The position numbers were made by a program, and so were the translations under genes. Under the pieces are notes generated by a model. It was not told where the DNA came from. It made no database searches and saw only the letters and a list, made by a program, of their open reading frames with translations. From Strigops habroptila (lineage: Eukaryota > Chordata > Aves > Psittaciformes > Psittacidae): a stretch of DNA of 64,000 nt. Location: assembly GCF_004027225.2 (NCBI RefSeq), contig NC_044283.2, positions 30,898,707 through 30,962,706 on the forward strand. Direction: 5' to 3'. Shown piece by piece: positions 26,359 to 40,377 of the stretch; position 1 is the first letter of the stretch; each line of letters begins with the position of its first letter.

Positions 26359-29300
26359 CTTTCAGTCATTACAATGCCCAAAGCCAAAGTTAAGCTGTGA
26401 AATTTCATGTTTCTTATGGATAGATGAGGTTACTTTACACTCCTGGAACTTGGATTGCTTCGGTCTGTCTGTTTGGAAAAACAAACAAGACATCAGAGAG
26501 CTGATTTACTGAAATCAGACCAGAGGTGATTTAAAGCAAACACACAAACTTACCAAAAACCTTGCTCACTTTGGGGAGAAGAAACTGAAAAACACAAAAA
26601 GGAACCATACATGTCCAGGCCATGTATATTTTTCACACTTGTCAATTTGTTATGCGTGCAAATATAATTGCACCTGAGAGATATCAGCTGTATCACACAT
26701 GCCATAATCTTGCAGATTCCCATTTACTTTTGAAAACACAAAAATTAGTCACTCCCAAGGTTAAAGCACTTCTTTAACCAAATTGTGGGGTTTTTTCTCC
26801 TTTTTGAGGCAAGATCTAATACTCTGCCCTCTTGCAGCGAACACTTCAAATTTCTAACTACATTACTACTGTTCTTTGCAAAATGCACAAATTTGTGGTT
26901 TGATAATTGAAATATTAATGCTTTGATAACTCTTTACAACACCAAGCATAGCATTCTTCTTTAAGGGTTATTGTACTTCAAAGATTTCAAACCGTAAGAA
27001 AAATAAAAACACTCTTTAACTTTCCTGAAGGACCACAGGGTGTCTATGGGGGCATATAATAAAACAAATATAAAAATCCTGCATTTGCACAGTAGCTCTC
27101 AGACTTTATTGAAGCAAAATTCTTTCCCTCTCTCCAGTCCTTTAGACCATTCAGTCCAAATGTTGGCCTGAAGGATTCAGCTGTAAATTTCCCAGTGTGG
27201 ATATGACACGGTTATCTCTCATCCCTATAATAACAGTTTTAATTTCCCAAATGGCAGAAAGGGATTGCAAGCATGCTCACAGCTATGACCTGGCAATTCA
27301 CAGATATGACCACCAGAGTCTGTTTACAAATGTACTTATTAGATATATAGGAAGATTGTTTTGTCCTCTCAGGCCATTTGGTTTGCATTACAGGAACCAT
27401 CGGGGGGAAAGAAAAAGAATTCTATAATAGCTCCTTTTCTTGTTCAAAGGAAATCTTGTTGCTGGAAGTGGAGATTTCATTGCTCAGCAAAGGGAGACTT
27501 AACAGAGTTTATTTATTGGAAAGAATTTTCTTATGGTGGGCAGCACACTGAGGAAGTCATATTTTGCTTCATATTAGGGATGCTTAGAAGAAGTACAGGC
27601 AAGAAAATAATATGTTAACTTTTAAGTTGAGCAAATTAAAGGTAGGTAAAATCACAAAACCAAAGCAAGTCAGAAATATATCTATTGGGTTCAAAACTCT
27701 TACTGGCACAGATTACAGTTAATTACTTTAACACTCACAGGCTAAAGAAAGTCGATATCTTACAAAACAGAAAAGGACCTTGTCTCTGATAAAGTTTTGC
27801 TGATGAGCTCTGAGCAGGAAAGTTTATACCCACATATAAGCATCACTAATGATTAAAGTAATTTTGAAAATGTGTTAATATTTAGATTAAAAAAAAAAGG
27901 AAAAGGAGAAAGGTGAAGAAACCTCTTCTTCTTTTGGAAAATTTTGAACAGTAGCTTGTATTCTTCATTCTCCACAACGTGAGAAAACATTGGATTGGGT
28001 ATCTACATTTTGGCCATAAATTTAATACTACTTCAGTTCTTGATAAAAAGAGTACAAGAGAGTTTCTATAGTCACATGAGGGCTCTCTGAGGTCATATTT
28101 TAACTTACAATCAGCTCTTACCACAAATACATATTTTTTGAACTATTCACTGGAATTCAAGTTTCTGGTGGAATATGTTTCACTTATTCATAGAAAGTTC
28201 AAGTCCCTTCACTGGAACCAAAAGAGAAGAATTCACTTGTAAGAATAAATGTCTTATTTATTTCACTGATTAACCCCATTAAAAAAAACCACAACCAAAC
28301 AAACCAAACAGAAAGCCTACTGTAACTATAAAATAGCATGTGAACTTTAAGAAATATATTGCAATTACAATGCAATATTTTGTATTATAATTCTACAATT
28401 TGCATTATATTTTACAATTGTCATGTCTTTTCAAAGGCAACAAGAATTAAAGAAAAGGGTGTGTTGATTTTGGCTCACTTCCCAATAAAAATTCCTTTTG
28501 AAAAAGATTATTTTTGGTATGTAATTTTTTTTTACTAAAATGGCTATCCTTAAAGGACAGTTCTGCTAGGAACACCATAGAACTATCAGGAGGGAAGAAA
28601 ATAATAGTCTGCTCTTTTTGTGCTTGTCATCAGGGATGTCCAACCTGGCTTTTCTGGGAATTACAAAGACTTGGTTCGAATCATATTACACACGTAATGA
28701 ATTCTTCTTGCTATGTAAACTACACAAAAAAAGACCATCTGATAGTGCCACAGTTGTGATAAGAAAAAGAAGTGTCTCCTATAAATGACTTTATGGAGCA
28801 ACTATATGTTCCTACCCTCCAGTCATGTCTCATATTAAATCTCACACTGTAAAAGAAGCCTTGGTATATGCACTTTGTGCAGTATACAGTCTGCTCTGTC
28901 ATGGAGATTGCAGTGACTTCTTTCTAAATATTGTTGGCCAGAAGTCAGAAATGTCAGAATCTATTACTGAAAATGCTCAGATACTCATAACCTCTCCCAG
29001 CTCCAGTGTAAAACATATGAAATGCCAACACTTGAATTAATGTGCACATTTACTCCCCACCAGTGTGTGCGTGTGTAGAAACAGGTATCCCTTGATTTTA
29101 AAATCACGAATTAATTTTATTTATTTATTCTTTTTTAGAATAGGTTATGGACAAACAAAAGATATTACATAAAAATATTATTTATATTGATTTCTATACA
29201 GTTAGGCACATGTACACACAAAATTCTTGAAGGTAAAGTGACATATAAAAACCACTATCAAATTTTTGGACTATTTCAAAGTTCTAAAAATCTACCAGAT

Positions 29301-30317
29301 TGCTTTCTGCATTTTGCTCCCAGTGCTTTGACTGTCAGTAATCATTCAATTCATACAAACAGTGCTTCGGATAGTCCTAATATATGAACCACTGGAGGCT
29401 GACTGGAGCAAACTGTTGACACCTGAGCAGCAGTAACTGTTTTGTCATCCTGTGAACATTTCACATTTCACCTAAAGTTAAAACCAAGAACTTTAAATGT
29501 GCTGAAAGAAGCACACAGCATCTATCAATGTTCGATAGACTGAAAAGAGGTCTCAAAGATTTTTTTGCATCCCAGCGAGTGTCTCAGTCCCTTAAAAGTT
29601 ACTGCTAGACCTCATCCTCTTACTTACTTGGCTTACTTTTTGACTGAGTGACCAAAGATCTGGCTGAAAAAACATGTTTGAATTAAAGAGCAGCTTGGTA
29701 GAGTAAAACTGTAGATGAATATTCTGTGTCTAAGTATGTTCCCTAACCAATTCAGTCATCCACTTTTTAGTGCTAAGGCAACTGTGTTCGGCTCCAACAT
29801 CATCCTGACCCTTTTCATTTTTAGTGGCTGCACCTTATTGAATTGAAAGTACGAATTACTCCTTCTGAGGAGTCAACCGTTTCTCAGCATCAACAGGGAA
29901 GTATCATGAATGTTCCTATCCTCAGTGGAGGATGATTAAAGGTGACACGACACATACTGTGATTTCAGGCTTTCTCAGTGATCAGGAGGAAGGTTTCCAC
30001 AAAGACCAAATTTGCTGCCTTTGAATAGTTTTTCCCTTCAGCAGCAGTAAAAAACAGGAACTAAACTTCTAGGACTACGTTTTGCAATGTAGTGAAACTT
30101 TCATGTGATCACTTATTGTGAGGAATGGTACTCAGCGCAGTAGGACCAGCCACTTAAAGGGAACACACTGGCTGTGGGATAGAGATCTTGTACACATATC
30201 CTTGAGAATGGCAGGAGGGGGAGGGGTAGTATTTAAGCTTTTCCAGTCTCCCTCTCTTTTTTTTCTTTTTTTCTATTTTATTCTTCTCCTAGATTTCTCT
30301 TACTCATTTAGAATTAA

Positions 30318-30412
30318 CTTTTATATTGTTAATTATATTTATAATATAAATATATATTTATACAATATTATATAATGTTATGTCATGTCATGTTATGTTA
30401 TATTATTGTATT
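30318..30412. repeat. AT-rich low-complexity tract with ATGTT/ATGTC pentamers
   Basis: Runs of TATA/AATATA are followed by five or six ATGTY pentamer units (about 30375-30400). A microsatellite-like stretch with no coding content. Confidence 0.8.
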
Positions 30413-33400
30413 TATCTTTATAATTCTATTTTTGTCTCAGTAAAATCTTCATGGAAATTAGTGTGAAACATATATATATATTAGATAACATTAACTTTTG
30501 CTTACAATTAACAAAAAAGCAAAATTTTGGTCAAAAAAAATCCCAGCCCACTCTAGTTACCATGCAGCGTAACATCCCCATCCCCTCACTTATTAAAAAT
30601 AAACATCTCATTGAAATAGTCCTTTGGGAAAACAAAGTTAAATTGAACTAAAAAGTAGATATTGAAGATGATCAAAAGAATCGGCTTATCTGAGAAATTC
30701 TTTACATGGTGTCCCTTTAAATGCTCACTATACATCCTGGCAAAAAGATTTTATAAAAGATATTAAAGATGTAAAAGAAATTGTTTTTACACTGTTCAGT
30801 CATTCATGTGGTCTATGTCTACACATTCAGGTGTACACCAAGGAAAATTGTAAGTGCCTCAATGACAAAAGTTTGACTCAAACCTGCATAAAAATACAAT
30901 TCTGCCCACTGAGAGTCAGCTGTCACTTTACCATAGACATCACGGTAACTTTGTGAAGCTGTATTACATGTAAGAACATAAACATGTTCCTTTGCGGAGT
31001 CAGATAACGGAAAGTAGGTCGAATAAATAGGCATATTTTCAGTAACACTCCTCTCAAAATCCATGTCTTCTGTTTCACAGAAGAAAATTTGCCACTCTCT
31101 AACTAGTTCTCACTAGTTTATTTTTCAATCGAATATTTTTTATAATCATTCCTTTCTTTTTCTCTCCTTGCTTTTTCAGCTTGAGACTTATTGTCACCTA
31201 TGACTCCTCCTTGAGATCCACTTTTCTTCTGATTTTTCCGAAGCAATAACTAAATTCCTCCACCCTAGAACATCAGCAGGAAACCCTGCTACCTTTTGTC
31301 AACCGTTTTTTAGCTATATGGTCATTGCCCTAACAGATCTCCAGAATGGCAGCTTTTCAAAGCTAAACAGAACCTAAACTAAATCCACCCCTCGGCTGGA
31401 CTGATTTTACCCTGAAGAAAATTAAAAATTAGAGTAGAAAAGACAAAAGAAAACAATGCAAGTTTGCTGAGAAACATCAGTAATACAGCATCTATGACCA
31501 GACTCAACTATCAAGGTGGTAATGGAGGCACAACTAAATCTGTAATATCAGTAAACAATTAAAAAATTAATTAAGAAGTATAATTGCTGTCAGACCACAA
31601 GTGAGTGGATTGCATCAGCTGTGTGTATTTTGCTGATGGAAGTTGTGAGATGTACCTTTCTAAATTATTATTAACTTTGCTTGATGTCCTGCTTTTTCAA
31701 ACAGGTCTTTAGGCTTGTTTTTAAATAAGAGAAAAACAAGTTAGTCACAAGTATTCACTCATATCAATTCTCTTAACCATGAGGCTTAAAAGACTTCTTT
31801 TGTTTTGGTGTAATCTGAATCTTTAGCACAAGATACATAAGAAATTGCTGAAATGGCAACAACCCAATCTTACATGTTATATCCTGTGGAAGTTGATTCT
31901 CAAAGTGAAACTGTAAAATGAAAATATTTCTCAAGATGGTGTAGGAACCATAACAGGCTTGAAGAACGATTTGGTATTGCAAAGTCATCCAGATTTAGAG
32001 AACCAATAAATGTAACTTCCCATGAGACCTATAAGTAAGATTTAGCAACCAGTGCAGAACTAGTTTGATTTGGATGTCATTTACACTGCTATAACAGCAA
32101 TTTCAGAGGCTGTGTGCAATTTCTTATTTCTGTAAAAATAAATATTGTTAGTAATTCAAATATAATCTCTCTAAATTCATCATCTTTTTTCCCAATCTTT
32201 TCTCACTTTTAATTGGTAAATCTTATCATGAATCCACTTGTTCCAGGCTTTGTAAGTGACAGATTATGGAAACAAACATTTGAAGGGACTTTAGGTCATA
32301 AACTGACATTTTTAAGAGCTATATCCCTATTTGTGTCAAGTAAAATATGCTTTTGCTTTGTTCTGAAGGACAATTCTACATCTATCCACTTTCTACTGGC
32401 TGTAAATCACGAGGTCCAGTGACTGCGTACAGTAAATGTAAATAAGCTGATGATCCAAAAGCAATTAGGAGGAAAGATACAGAGACTGTTAAATCAATCT
32501 TGCCTGAATTTGCAAGTTCATGCTATTATCCTTTTTCATCAGACAAGCATTATTGGCGGTTCTCATCTTATTTTATAGAGTAAAGAATCTTCATATTTCT
32601 ATTTGTACCTTACTGTTTATATACAATTTTGGTTGAATACCTAATGCCTTTTTCTGAAGTCAAATTATTAAGGACCTTGCATGCTCGCATTGGTGTACAG
32701 CTAAGAAACAGAAGGGATCACCTTCAACTTCAATGTTAATGTATTTTCCAGCTTATCATTCAGGTCATAGAAAGCAATAAATTCAATAATAATATACAAT
32801 TTTTATATCATTATATGATCTGAACCTGCATCCTATCAAATGACTGAAAAAGATCCTCGAAGGTCATATTTTGATGCTTCAATTAATTTAAATATATCTG
32901 GATATTTTCAAGTGCTGACAGGAGACTTAAGTTAGAAAAGTACTTTGAATGACAGCTGTTGGTCTTTACCCATTACCTTCACAAGTGTTACACCAATTGC
33001 CTGAGGATCATTCAGGTATTGTTAAATGAAAGCTATGCCCCAGGGCTGTGATTTATGTCAGTGATTTGATCAGCAGGTATAACTGAAAATAGAGCATTTC
33101 TCCGAATAGATGTGTTTTCAAATAGTTCTTTAAGTATAAGATGTCTATAACTTTGTACCGTGTCTTTGTACATATACTAGTCTCATTTTTAGAGGTGGGG
33201 CCATTAAGAAGGCTTCTTTTTGTCCTTCAGATGGTTCAGTTTAATTTTTTAATGACTAAGGAAACAATTTAGATATTCCAGTGACACAGTACATACCATT
33301 TTTAAACAATATCTCAGATTGTTATTATTTCTACCTCCAATAGTTTCAAAATTAGATTTTGAACAAGTTCTTAATAAGGATATGATGCCTTTTAATCTTA

Positions 33401-33952
33401 ACTACTCTAATCACTCATTTTATACATTGTCATACATTAACTTGTATATCAAGTATATCATTTATTGGTACTCTTGTGGTATTAAATTAGTAACAGGTAA
33501 ATTGATGTAAGCAAAGACACATATTCACTGAACCTCTTGTTCCCATACTATCATTCAATCAGATTAATTTTGTCTTGAAATTGGCCCGAACATCAGCACT
33601 TACATACGTAGATATCAAAGCTGAGAGGAACTCTTTATTTATTTAAAACCTTAAAGTAATTGCTGAGTTGCTCAGGCAACACTCGGAGAAGATGTAATTT
33701 TCGAGATCCTCTGCCTATATTAAACAATAACAAGTTTTAATACATACATATTTAAAAAGGAACGAGTCCTGAGTTTTTCAAAATGTATTTTAAATCAGTT
33801 CTTTGGACTGATTTGGAACACCACCACTTAAAAACAACTAGTAGTTCCTGAAAACTTGTGAAACACTTTTAGTTTGTTTTACCTGTTAGATGGAACCAGG
33901 ATGGAAGCATTCTAAGTTTATATACCTCCATCTAATACCTTGCTCATGCACT

Positions 33953-33992
33953 TGTGTGTGTGTATATATACACATATGTATATCTATATATT
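33953..33992. repeat. (TG)n/(TA)n compound microsatellite
   Basis: (TG)5, then alternating TATATATA, CACATATG and TATATCTATATA: alternating purine-pyrimidine over about 40 bases. Confidence 0.8.
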
Positions 33993-35589
33993 TCTCAGGG
34001 AACCATCACAAAATATGTATATCTGCTACCTTTATTTCCAGTACAAAAATGATGACAGAAACTGGATACAGTGGAAATTATTAAAGAAAGAGCATTCTTT
34101 AACAACCTGTGTGTCATATTTTGGGTGTGTTAAACACCCAGCTGCGTAGTCACAGATGCCACCTACTTGGTGTGTAGGCTCCAATACTTAGGGGATGCAA
34201 GACAAAATATCATCAGAGAAGACAACGTGCACTTTTTTTCTTCCTTCTCTGCTTTCTCCCTACTATACAACCATGGAAATAGTCATGATTCAGCTCATCC
34301 TGACCAAAACTTTGTCTTTTCACACAGTTTTGATGTTCACAGACTTAAGAATTTAACTAACTCCACCGAATTCCCAGCATGAAAATCTTCAGGCTTTTTT
34401 TAGCTCTTGAATGTCTCTACTTATCAAATCTCTGCCATAAGGATTTGAATGGTCTAATATTATTTTTATCAATTTTTTAAGCTCAAATGCACAGATACTT
34501 CCCAGAAGAAATAGGAATAATTCTAATGTAGAAGTCTTCTGTGTATCCATGCACCTCTGTGGCAATGAAATGTCTGAAAATATATGAAATCTGAAAGAAG
34601 GCACTTCATGAGAGTGACACAGAAACTAGAAACTGCCATTTCTATGTGTTGCTGTAACATATACATGGAATTGTTAATGAATGTTAAACTACATTAGTTT
34701 CCTTTGATCATGAGAACCTATATAATTGATTTAATTCATTTTCTGTAATGCAAGGCTGTACACAGGGGTTTAACACCTTTTTTTCTATTTTAGAGTCTTA
34801 ATGAAAAACAATCTCAAAATTTATTTTAGATGAAAAATTAAACTTTTAGCTTAGTAGTTATTTAGTTATGGTATATTAAGTAGAATTTTATCAGTAGATG
34901 AAAACAGGTTAGGATAGAAGCAGTTATTTGTTCTTTAGTGGAATAATATAGGAGGAAATATCATCAACATCAAACTAATTTCTGTGCAAAGTTAAAGATC
35001 TTGGCAGACTGAGTGTCATCGCTATTAACATAGTTGGAGCATCTGCATACAAATCCATATCTAGTCTAACGCCAATAGGTGTAAGTTCCTACTCATAGAA
35101 AATTCATTACAATGCTTCCTGAATTTTAATGGAAAAGAATTGAAATAGTTTATAATTTACAATGTCGTATTTGCCAGCTTTTCTTTTCTGCATAAATTTT
35201 ATTCTGTAGTTAGGAAAAAATAAAATCTGTGACCATATGTGGTAACTTTAAAAAGGACAGCTATCCTGACAACACATATTGTTGTGTTGTGCATATAATT
35301 CAGAGTTCTCTGCAATCAGGAGAGAACATGGTGCCTCTGTAAAGGCCCAGAGGAATCACTAAATACCAGTCTATTTTAGACACTCAAATACTAACATAAG
35401 GACACAATATTATAACCAGGATAGTTCATGCTCTCTTCTACATACAAAGCAATGTGTCTACAACTAAACCTTTTCCAAGGACCTAAGGAGGCAGGAAGAG
35501 AATTTTAGTGTGAAATAACCATACATCCTCAACTACATCTGATCCATCCACTTACTAAATGTCACTAGTGCGGCTATGTGGAACTCTTT

Positions 35590-36181
35590 TGATGGGCTGC
35601 ACCAAAAGAAGTGTGGCCAGCAGGTGGAGGGAAGTGATTCTACCCCTCCATTCTCACGAGACCCCATCTGCAGTACTGCATTCAGTTCTGCTGTCCCCAG
35701 CACAAGGACATGGACCTGCTCAAGTGAGTCCAGAGGAGGCCATGAAGATGATCAGAGGGCTGGAGCACCTCTCCTATGAAGACAGGCTGAGATAATTGGG
35801 CTTGTTCAGCCTGAAGAAGAGAAGGCTTCGGGGAGACCTTAAAGCAGCCTTCCAGTACCTACAGGGGGAGGCTACAAAAAACGTGGAGAGGGACTTTTTA
35901 CAAGGGAATGTAGTACTAGGAAAAGGAGGAATGGTTTTAAATGAAAGAGCATAGATTTAGAGTAGCTAAAGAAATTCTTTACTGTGAGGGTGGTGAGACA
36001 CTGGAACAGGTTGCCCAGAGAAGTTGTGGCTGCCCCATCCCCTGCAGTGTTAAAGGCCAAGTTGGACAGGACTTTGAGCAACCTGGTCTAGTGGAAGGTG
36101 TCCCTACCCATGGCAGAGGGGTTGGAACTAGATGATCTCCAAGGTCCTTTCCAATTCAAACCATTCCATGATTCTATGATG
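35590..36181 (+). mobile_element. CR1 LINE, 5'-truncated, with native 3' end
   Basis: The order matches the last part of CR1 ORF2 and the 3' UTR: GGGCTGCACCAAAAGAAGTG, TGGCCAGCAGGTGGAGGGA, CGAGACCCCATCTGCAGTAC, GTCCAGAGGAGGCCATGAAG, ATGATCAGAGGGCTGGAGCA, CCTCTCCTATGAAGACAGGC, then GAGGGTGGTGAGACACTGGA, ACAGGTTGCCCAGAGAAG, GGAACTAGATGATCTCCAAG and the 3' end CCATGATTCTATGATG. CR1 encodes a reverse transcriptase that copies itself by target-primed reverse transcription. Here the frame is broken by stops and small indels and only the RT tail remains, so the copy is dead. The 5' border is uncertain by some tens of bases. Confidence 0.95.
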
Positions 36182-38059
36182 CCCCTTGAAAACCTGATGA
36201 TCCTCAAGTCATTTGTTTGTAAGCACAAAAGATGTTCAGAAAAGAGTCAGGGTGAAAATTTCTGGAATGGTGACCTTGCAAGCTGCTCAAACTTCTGCTC
36301 TTTTACTAGTCTATCAGAAAAACAAACAAATCCAACCCATCTTTACACAATGAGGCCACTGGTATTGCCCTTAACACTTCCAGGATTTGCCACCACTAAA
36401 AGGAACTAGCTATGCTGCAAATAATAACTTCACATAGTACATAAGTTTTCTCATAAAGGAGCAGTAAGAATTATCAGAAGTAAAGAAAATAATACTAACA
36501 TAAGGAAACAGTACAGTCTGTTTATCACAATATTATCAAGTTAATGGAGGGGGAGGGGGAAAGGTGCAACAAAATACAGCATCTGGAACTAGAAACTAAC
36601 AACACTCAGAATAGCAATAAGACAACAGAAACATGTCAGCATAACTTACCAGTAAAAGAGTTAGTTTATCTAAGATAAAGCTATTTTCTCCTCAAAATTT
36701 TAAAATCAAGATCAGAATAATGTTTATGCAAGAAGTATTTCTTTCAGAGTGGCAGAGGATGGATTCTTTGTTTGAAAGATCTCTGTACTTCAACAGCACT
36801 GTTGAATTCAAAGCAAGAAGTTAATTCAGAAAAGCCTGCATTGTGTAGGTCTGATTATTTAATCTCAATAATACTTTCATTCTTAATGTCTTCGGACCTC
36901 AGCAGCCAGAGGCTATTCCACAAGCTCCCGTTTCCCTTCTCTTACGCGCTGAATGCCAATCATCCTGCTCCAGTGGAGCACAGCCAAGGTGTGCCTGAGC
37001 ATATAACCCTGCAGTTACCTTTGCAGCTGACCCACATTGCTCTGAGATGAGATCATGCCCAAAGATGTTGGGTTTATTTTGTATTTCTTTCCCAAAAGAA
37101 TTCTTTTAGAAACTTAAACTTAACCCCGCACTAGAAATGCTATATTCAGTTGCAGCAACAGTAATAGTGTACACCACCTGTGGTTTTCACTGCATAAATA
37201 TATTTCATGGGTATTAGGGAAAAGTTACTGTTGACTCTGTGAAACAATACGAAATAATACTGCAAATAATACTTCTGTGTTTACACTTCCCCAATAAATA
37301 TTACTCTGATTCTTTTTCCATTCTCATTTTACATTTGTTTCTGTGCTTCTGTGTGTGTATGCATCAGAACATTAATTGTTGCATTTTGGAGGTTCTGAGT
37401 AGATTGTGAATGAGACTAAAGTAGACAGAGGCAAAACACCGTAAACATTGGAAACTCAAAAAGGAAGCCAAAATGCAACAGCTCGTATCTTATTTGGAGG
37501 AGCAGAATAAAATTTGCATAAAATTATGCAAAACATCTACATTTCGTTTAAAGCTGAAGGACTTTAAAAAATCCAAACATGTTTTGTGTTAGTTTTGTAT
37601 TTTCTTATGTAAAATGTGGAAACCTACACACCCTTCTGATACATTTTAAAAAACACAAAGGATGCAATATATCAGATCAATTTCACTTTCCGGCAGTGTA
37701 ATAATCTGAAAGCAATTCCAATTACTACTATGGTTGAAGAGCTATTTATTATGACGAAGAGCTATGTTTGTTATATAATCATCAAATGTACTTTCAAACT
37801 CCTATGTAGTATTTATAAAACTGAACATTTCAAGACAAAACTTCAATAAAAGATAGAAATTTGCGTAAATAATTTCCCATGAACTAGATATTATCAGACT
37901 GATGGGAAGCAATACAGGAGAGTGTCCTTCGGAATATGTAAGTATTTATTTGCTGCCTTAATTTAATCCTTGTATTTTTCTGTCAGCCCAGGCTATAGGT
38001 TCCTCATCTCTTCGGTTACACATTGCTATCCCTGAAAGGTACTAGGAAAATAGAAAAAA
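36182..38059. other. Host non-coding DNA
   Basis: No gene recognised. A 92-codon open stretch at 36772-37050 has no known relative that I can name. Confidence 0.6.
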
Positions 38060-38345
38060 ACCTAGAGAAATTACAAAGGAAATGAGGCTTACACAAAGGC
38101 TGGAGGATAAATCTTGTGATGAAAGAATGAGGGAGGTGAATTTATATAATTGAGAATTGCGAATACTAAGGGAATATTATGTGTTTTCAACAGTCTACAA
38201 ATGCCCTCACAGTGACAGTTTATGAGATAAAAGTATCAGTCACAGTCTCAAGAAATGACAGACAAAGAACAATATCTTGAAGCTAAGAAAAGTTTAGACA
38301 GATATTGGGAAAGTTATTAATAGCGTAAAGCAATTGAATAATGTT
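38060..38345 (+). mobile_element. CR1-type LINE fragment, sense (older)
   Basis: CCTAGAGAAATTACAAAGGA, then TGAGGCTTACACAAAGGCTG, GAGGATAAATC, then GAGGGAGGTGAATTTATATA, CAACAGTCTACAAATGCC, AATGACAGACAAAGAACAAT, CTTGAAGCTAAGAAAAGTTT and AGACAGATATTGGGAAAG follow the order of the CR1 3' region (GAGGCT..AAAGGCTGGA, TTTAGCCTTG, CTACAAATACCTAAA, GACAGAACAAGGAACAATGG, CTCAAGTT, GGTTTAGATTAGATATTAGGAAAA). More diverged than the copy at 35.6 kb. Confidence 0.7.
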
Positions 38346-40360
38346 GTAGCCTATAGTACAAAGAGGGATTGTGGCACTTTTGCTACATATGTTTGAGAAC
38401 AGCTCAGACCAGAATTTATAGGAGCAATGACTGAAACAGTCTTCAACAGCTTAGATGCCAACTAAATTAAACTGCTTCCTTTTGGCCCTAAAGTGTTATT
38501 GCTTTGGAGCTAAACCACATATTCCCTAAAATACCTCTCAAGGAAGGTAACATCCAATAATATACAGTAAGTAATTGTAGGTTCCTCCTCCTTAGTTAAA
38601 ATGCAAAATCCTGATTCAACAGCAGTACATAAATAAAAAATAGCCCAGATAGGAGTATCTGAGGGTTTTAGCCATTGTTAAAAGAAAAAGAAAAAGTGCT
38701 TTCATTAAAGACTGAAATTGACCATTAGAAGCGAAAAAATTGTTACAAGAGGTAAGTTATTTTTACTCCTCAGAAAAGATAATAGTTGACAAGCTGGTAA
38801 ACCCAACCATAAACATAATTATATTAAGATTTATCTGTTTGACCGGAACTATGTAAGTATAACCCCAGTAAAATGAGTACAGATTGAATGGACCTCAAGA
38901 CTGAATTATCAATGCCCTGTGAGGTTGATGTATCCTTCATATCAGCTCTAAGATCCTTCGGCTCATGCTGAACAAAGCTTACATTTCCATTTTCATTTCC
39001 TTTACCCTTGCCCTGTACCTAAAAGCTTTCATACTCCAGAGTCATCATTTTATATCAGTTGAAAGTATTTCATTTTTCGTAAAAAGACAGAAAGATATTC
39101 AGCTACCTCATTGTCCTTAAGAATACTTTTCAAAGGTTCGATGGGTGATTCAAGTACCTAATATTTAGAGATCAGAAACTTAGCAGAGAAAATACATTAG
39201 ATGGTTAAAACCTTATTAATAGCTCTTTCATTCAGTCAATCAAAAAACCTTTGGAGTGGTTGCTATTTGTAACAGGTATCAGAGACCCACCCTCATTTAC
39301 AGACTTACTTCTTTTGTCAGGCAGTTTTGATGACATCTAATCCTATTTTACTGTAGGGCACAGTTTAGGAATATAGCAATTTAGAAGCTTCCCTGTTCTG
39401 AGTAATCCAGTTAAAGCCAAGTGAATGCTCACATTCAGGGATATCTTCTCAAACAAAGGTGATTTCAATAATGATTTTATCTAAAATGAGATAATACCAA
39501 TGATGAAATAAGCCTGCTTAAAAACAAAACAAAACAAAAAAAACCCCATAGCAAAATAAACCTCAGAATTTGTAGGTTAAGATAAAATCATAGAGATTTC
39601 TAGTTACAGAATGGATATCTCTTGACCATATCTTCTTTTACAAAGACATAAACTGGTGAAGAATTTCAGATCTCAATAACAAAAGAATGATTTTACATTT
39701 TTAACAAAGGAAGAACAAAAAAAAAAGGAGAAAATCTCCATATCTCACCATAATAGTAATTCCACAAAAAAACAATCCTGATAAATGGAGATGAGATCTT
39801 TCTAGCTAGCAGAACCTTGCATTATTTCCTCAGCTCTGAAGATGTCTGTGAAGAAGGCAGAAGTAGTTACTGGGTCTTGTGACCCTTTCCTTCTTCAAAT
39901 AAAACCATGATCTTATTCCCTGAGTGCTGTTAATACCTTTTTTTTTTCTGAGTATTAGAAAGAAAAAAGATTAATGATCCTTCAGACATTTATATCATTA
40001 ACAAAATCTCATGACAGCTTTTTCCTCCTACAGACCTCTGTGTATATTATTACTGTATACTTTATAAGATTTGAAAATCTGTTGGTTTTTAACTGACAGA
40101 AAAATTAATCTTAAGAACTTACACATTTACTTTATTTCAAAATCAGATATCCTCTAGTTAGTTATATTTGTAAAGCATTACCAAAACAGTGCCTCAGTAA
40201 AATGAGAGTATTTATGCAAAAAAATTTTGTCTATATATGCTGTTCCACATTTATTTGAAACCGTAAATCTGGTTTTCTATCTGCTAGCATCCACAATAGT
40301 TATCTCATTCCACATTATGAGAGAATACATCAGTTTTCACAATATAATGTAAGCAGTGGA

Positions 40361-40377
40361 AAATAAATAAATAAATA
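40361..40377. repeat. (AAAT)4 microsatellite
   Basis: Four AAAT units, then TATTCATGAATATGAATAAT, a small palindrome around TTCATGAA. Confidence 0.85.

Larger units (their letters stand above)
24001..35589. other. Host non-coding DNA
   Basis: AT-rich, no gene recognised. Two overlapping minus-strand frames at 25301-25763 have protein-like composition (see rejected items). Low-complexity tracts at 30318-30412 and 33953-33992 are listed separately. Confidence 0.6.
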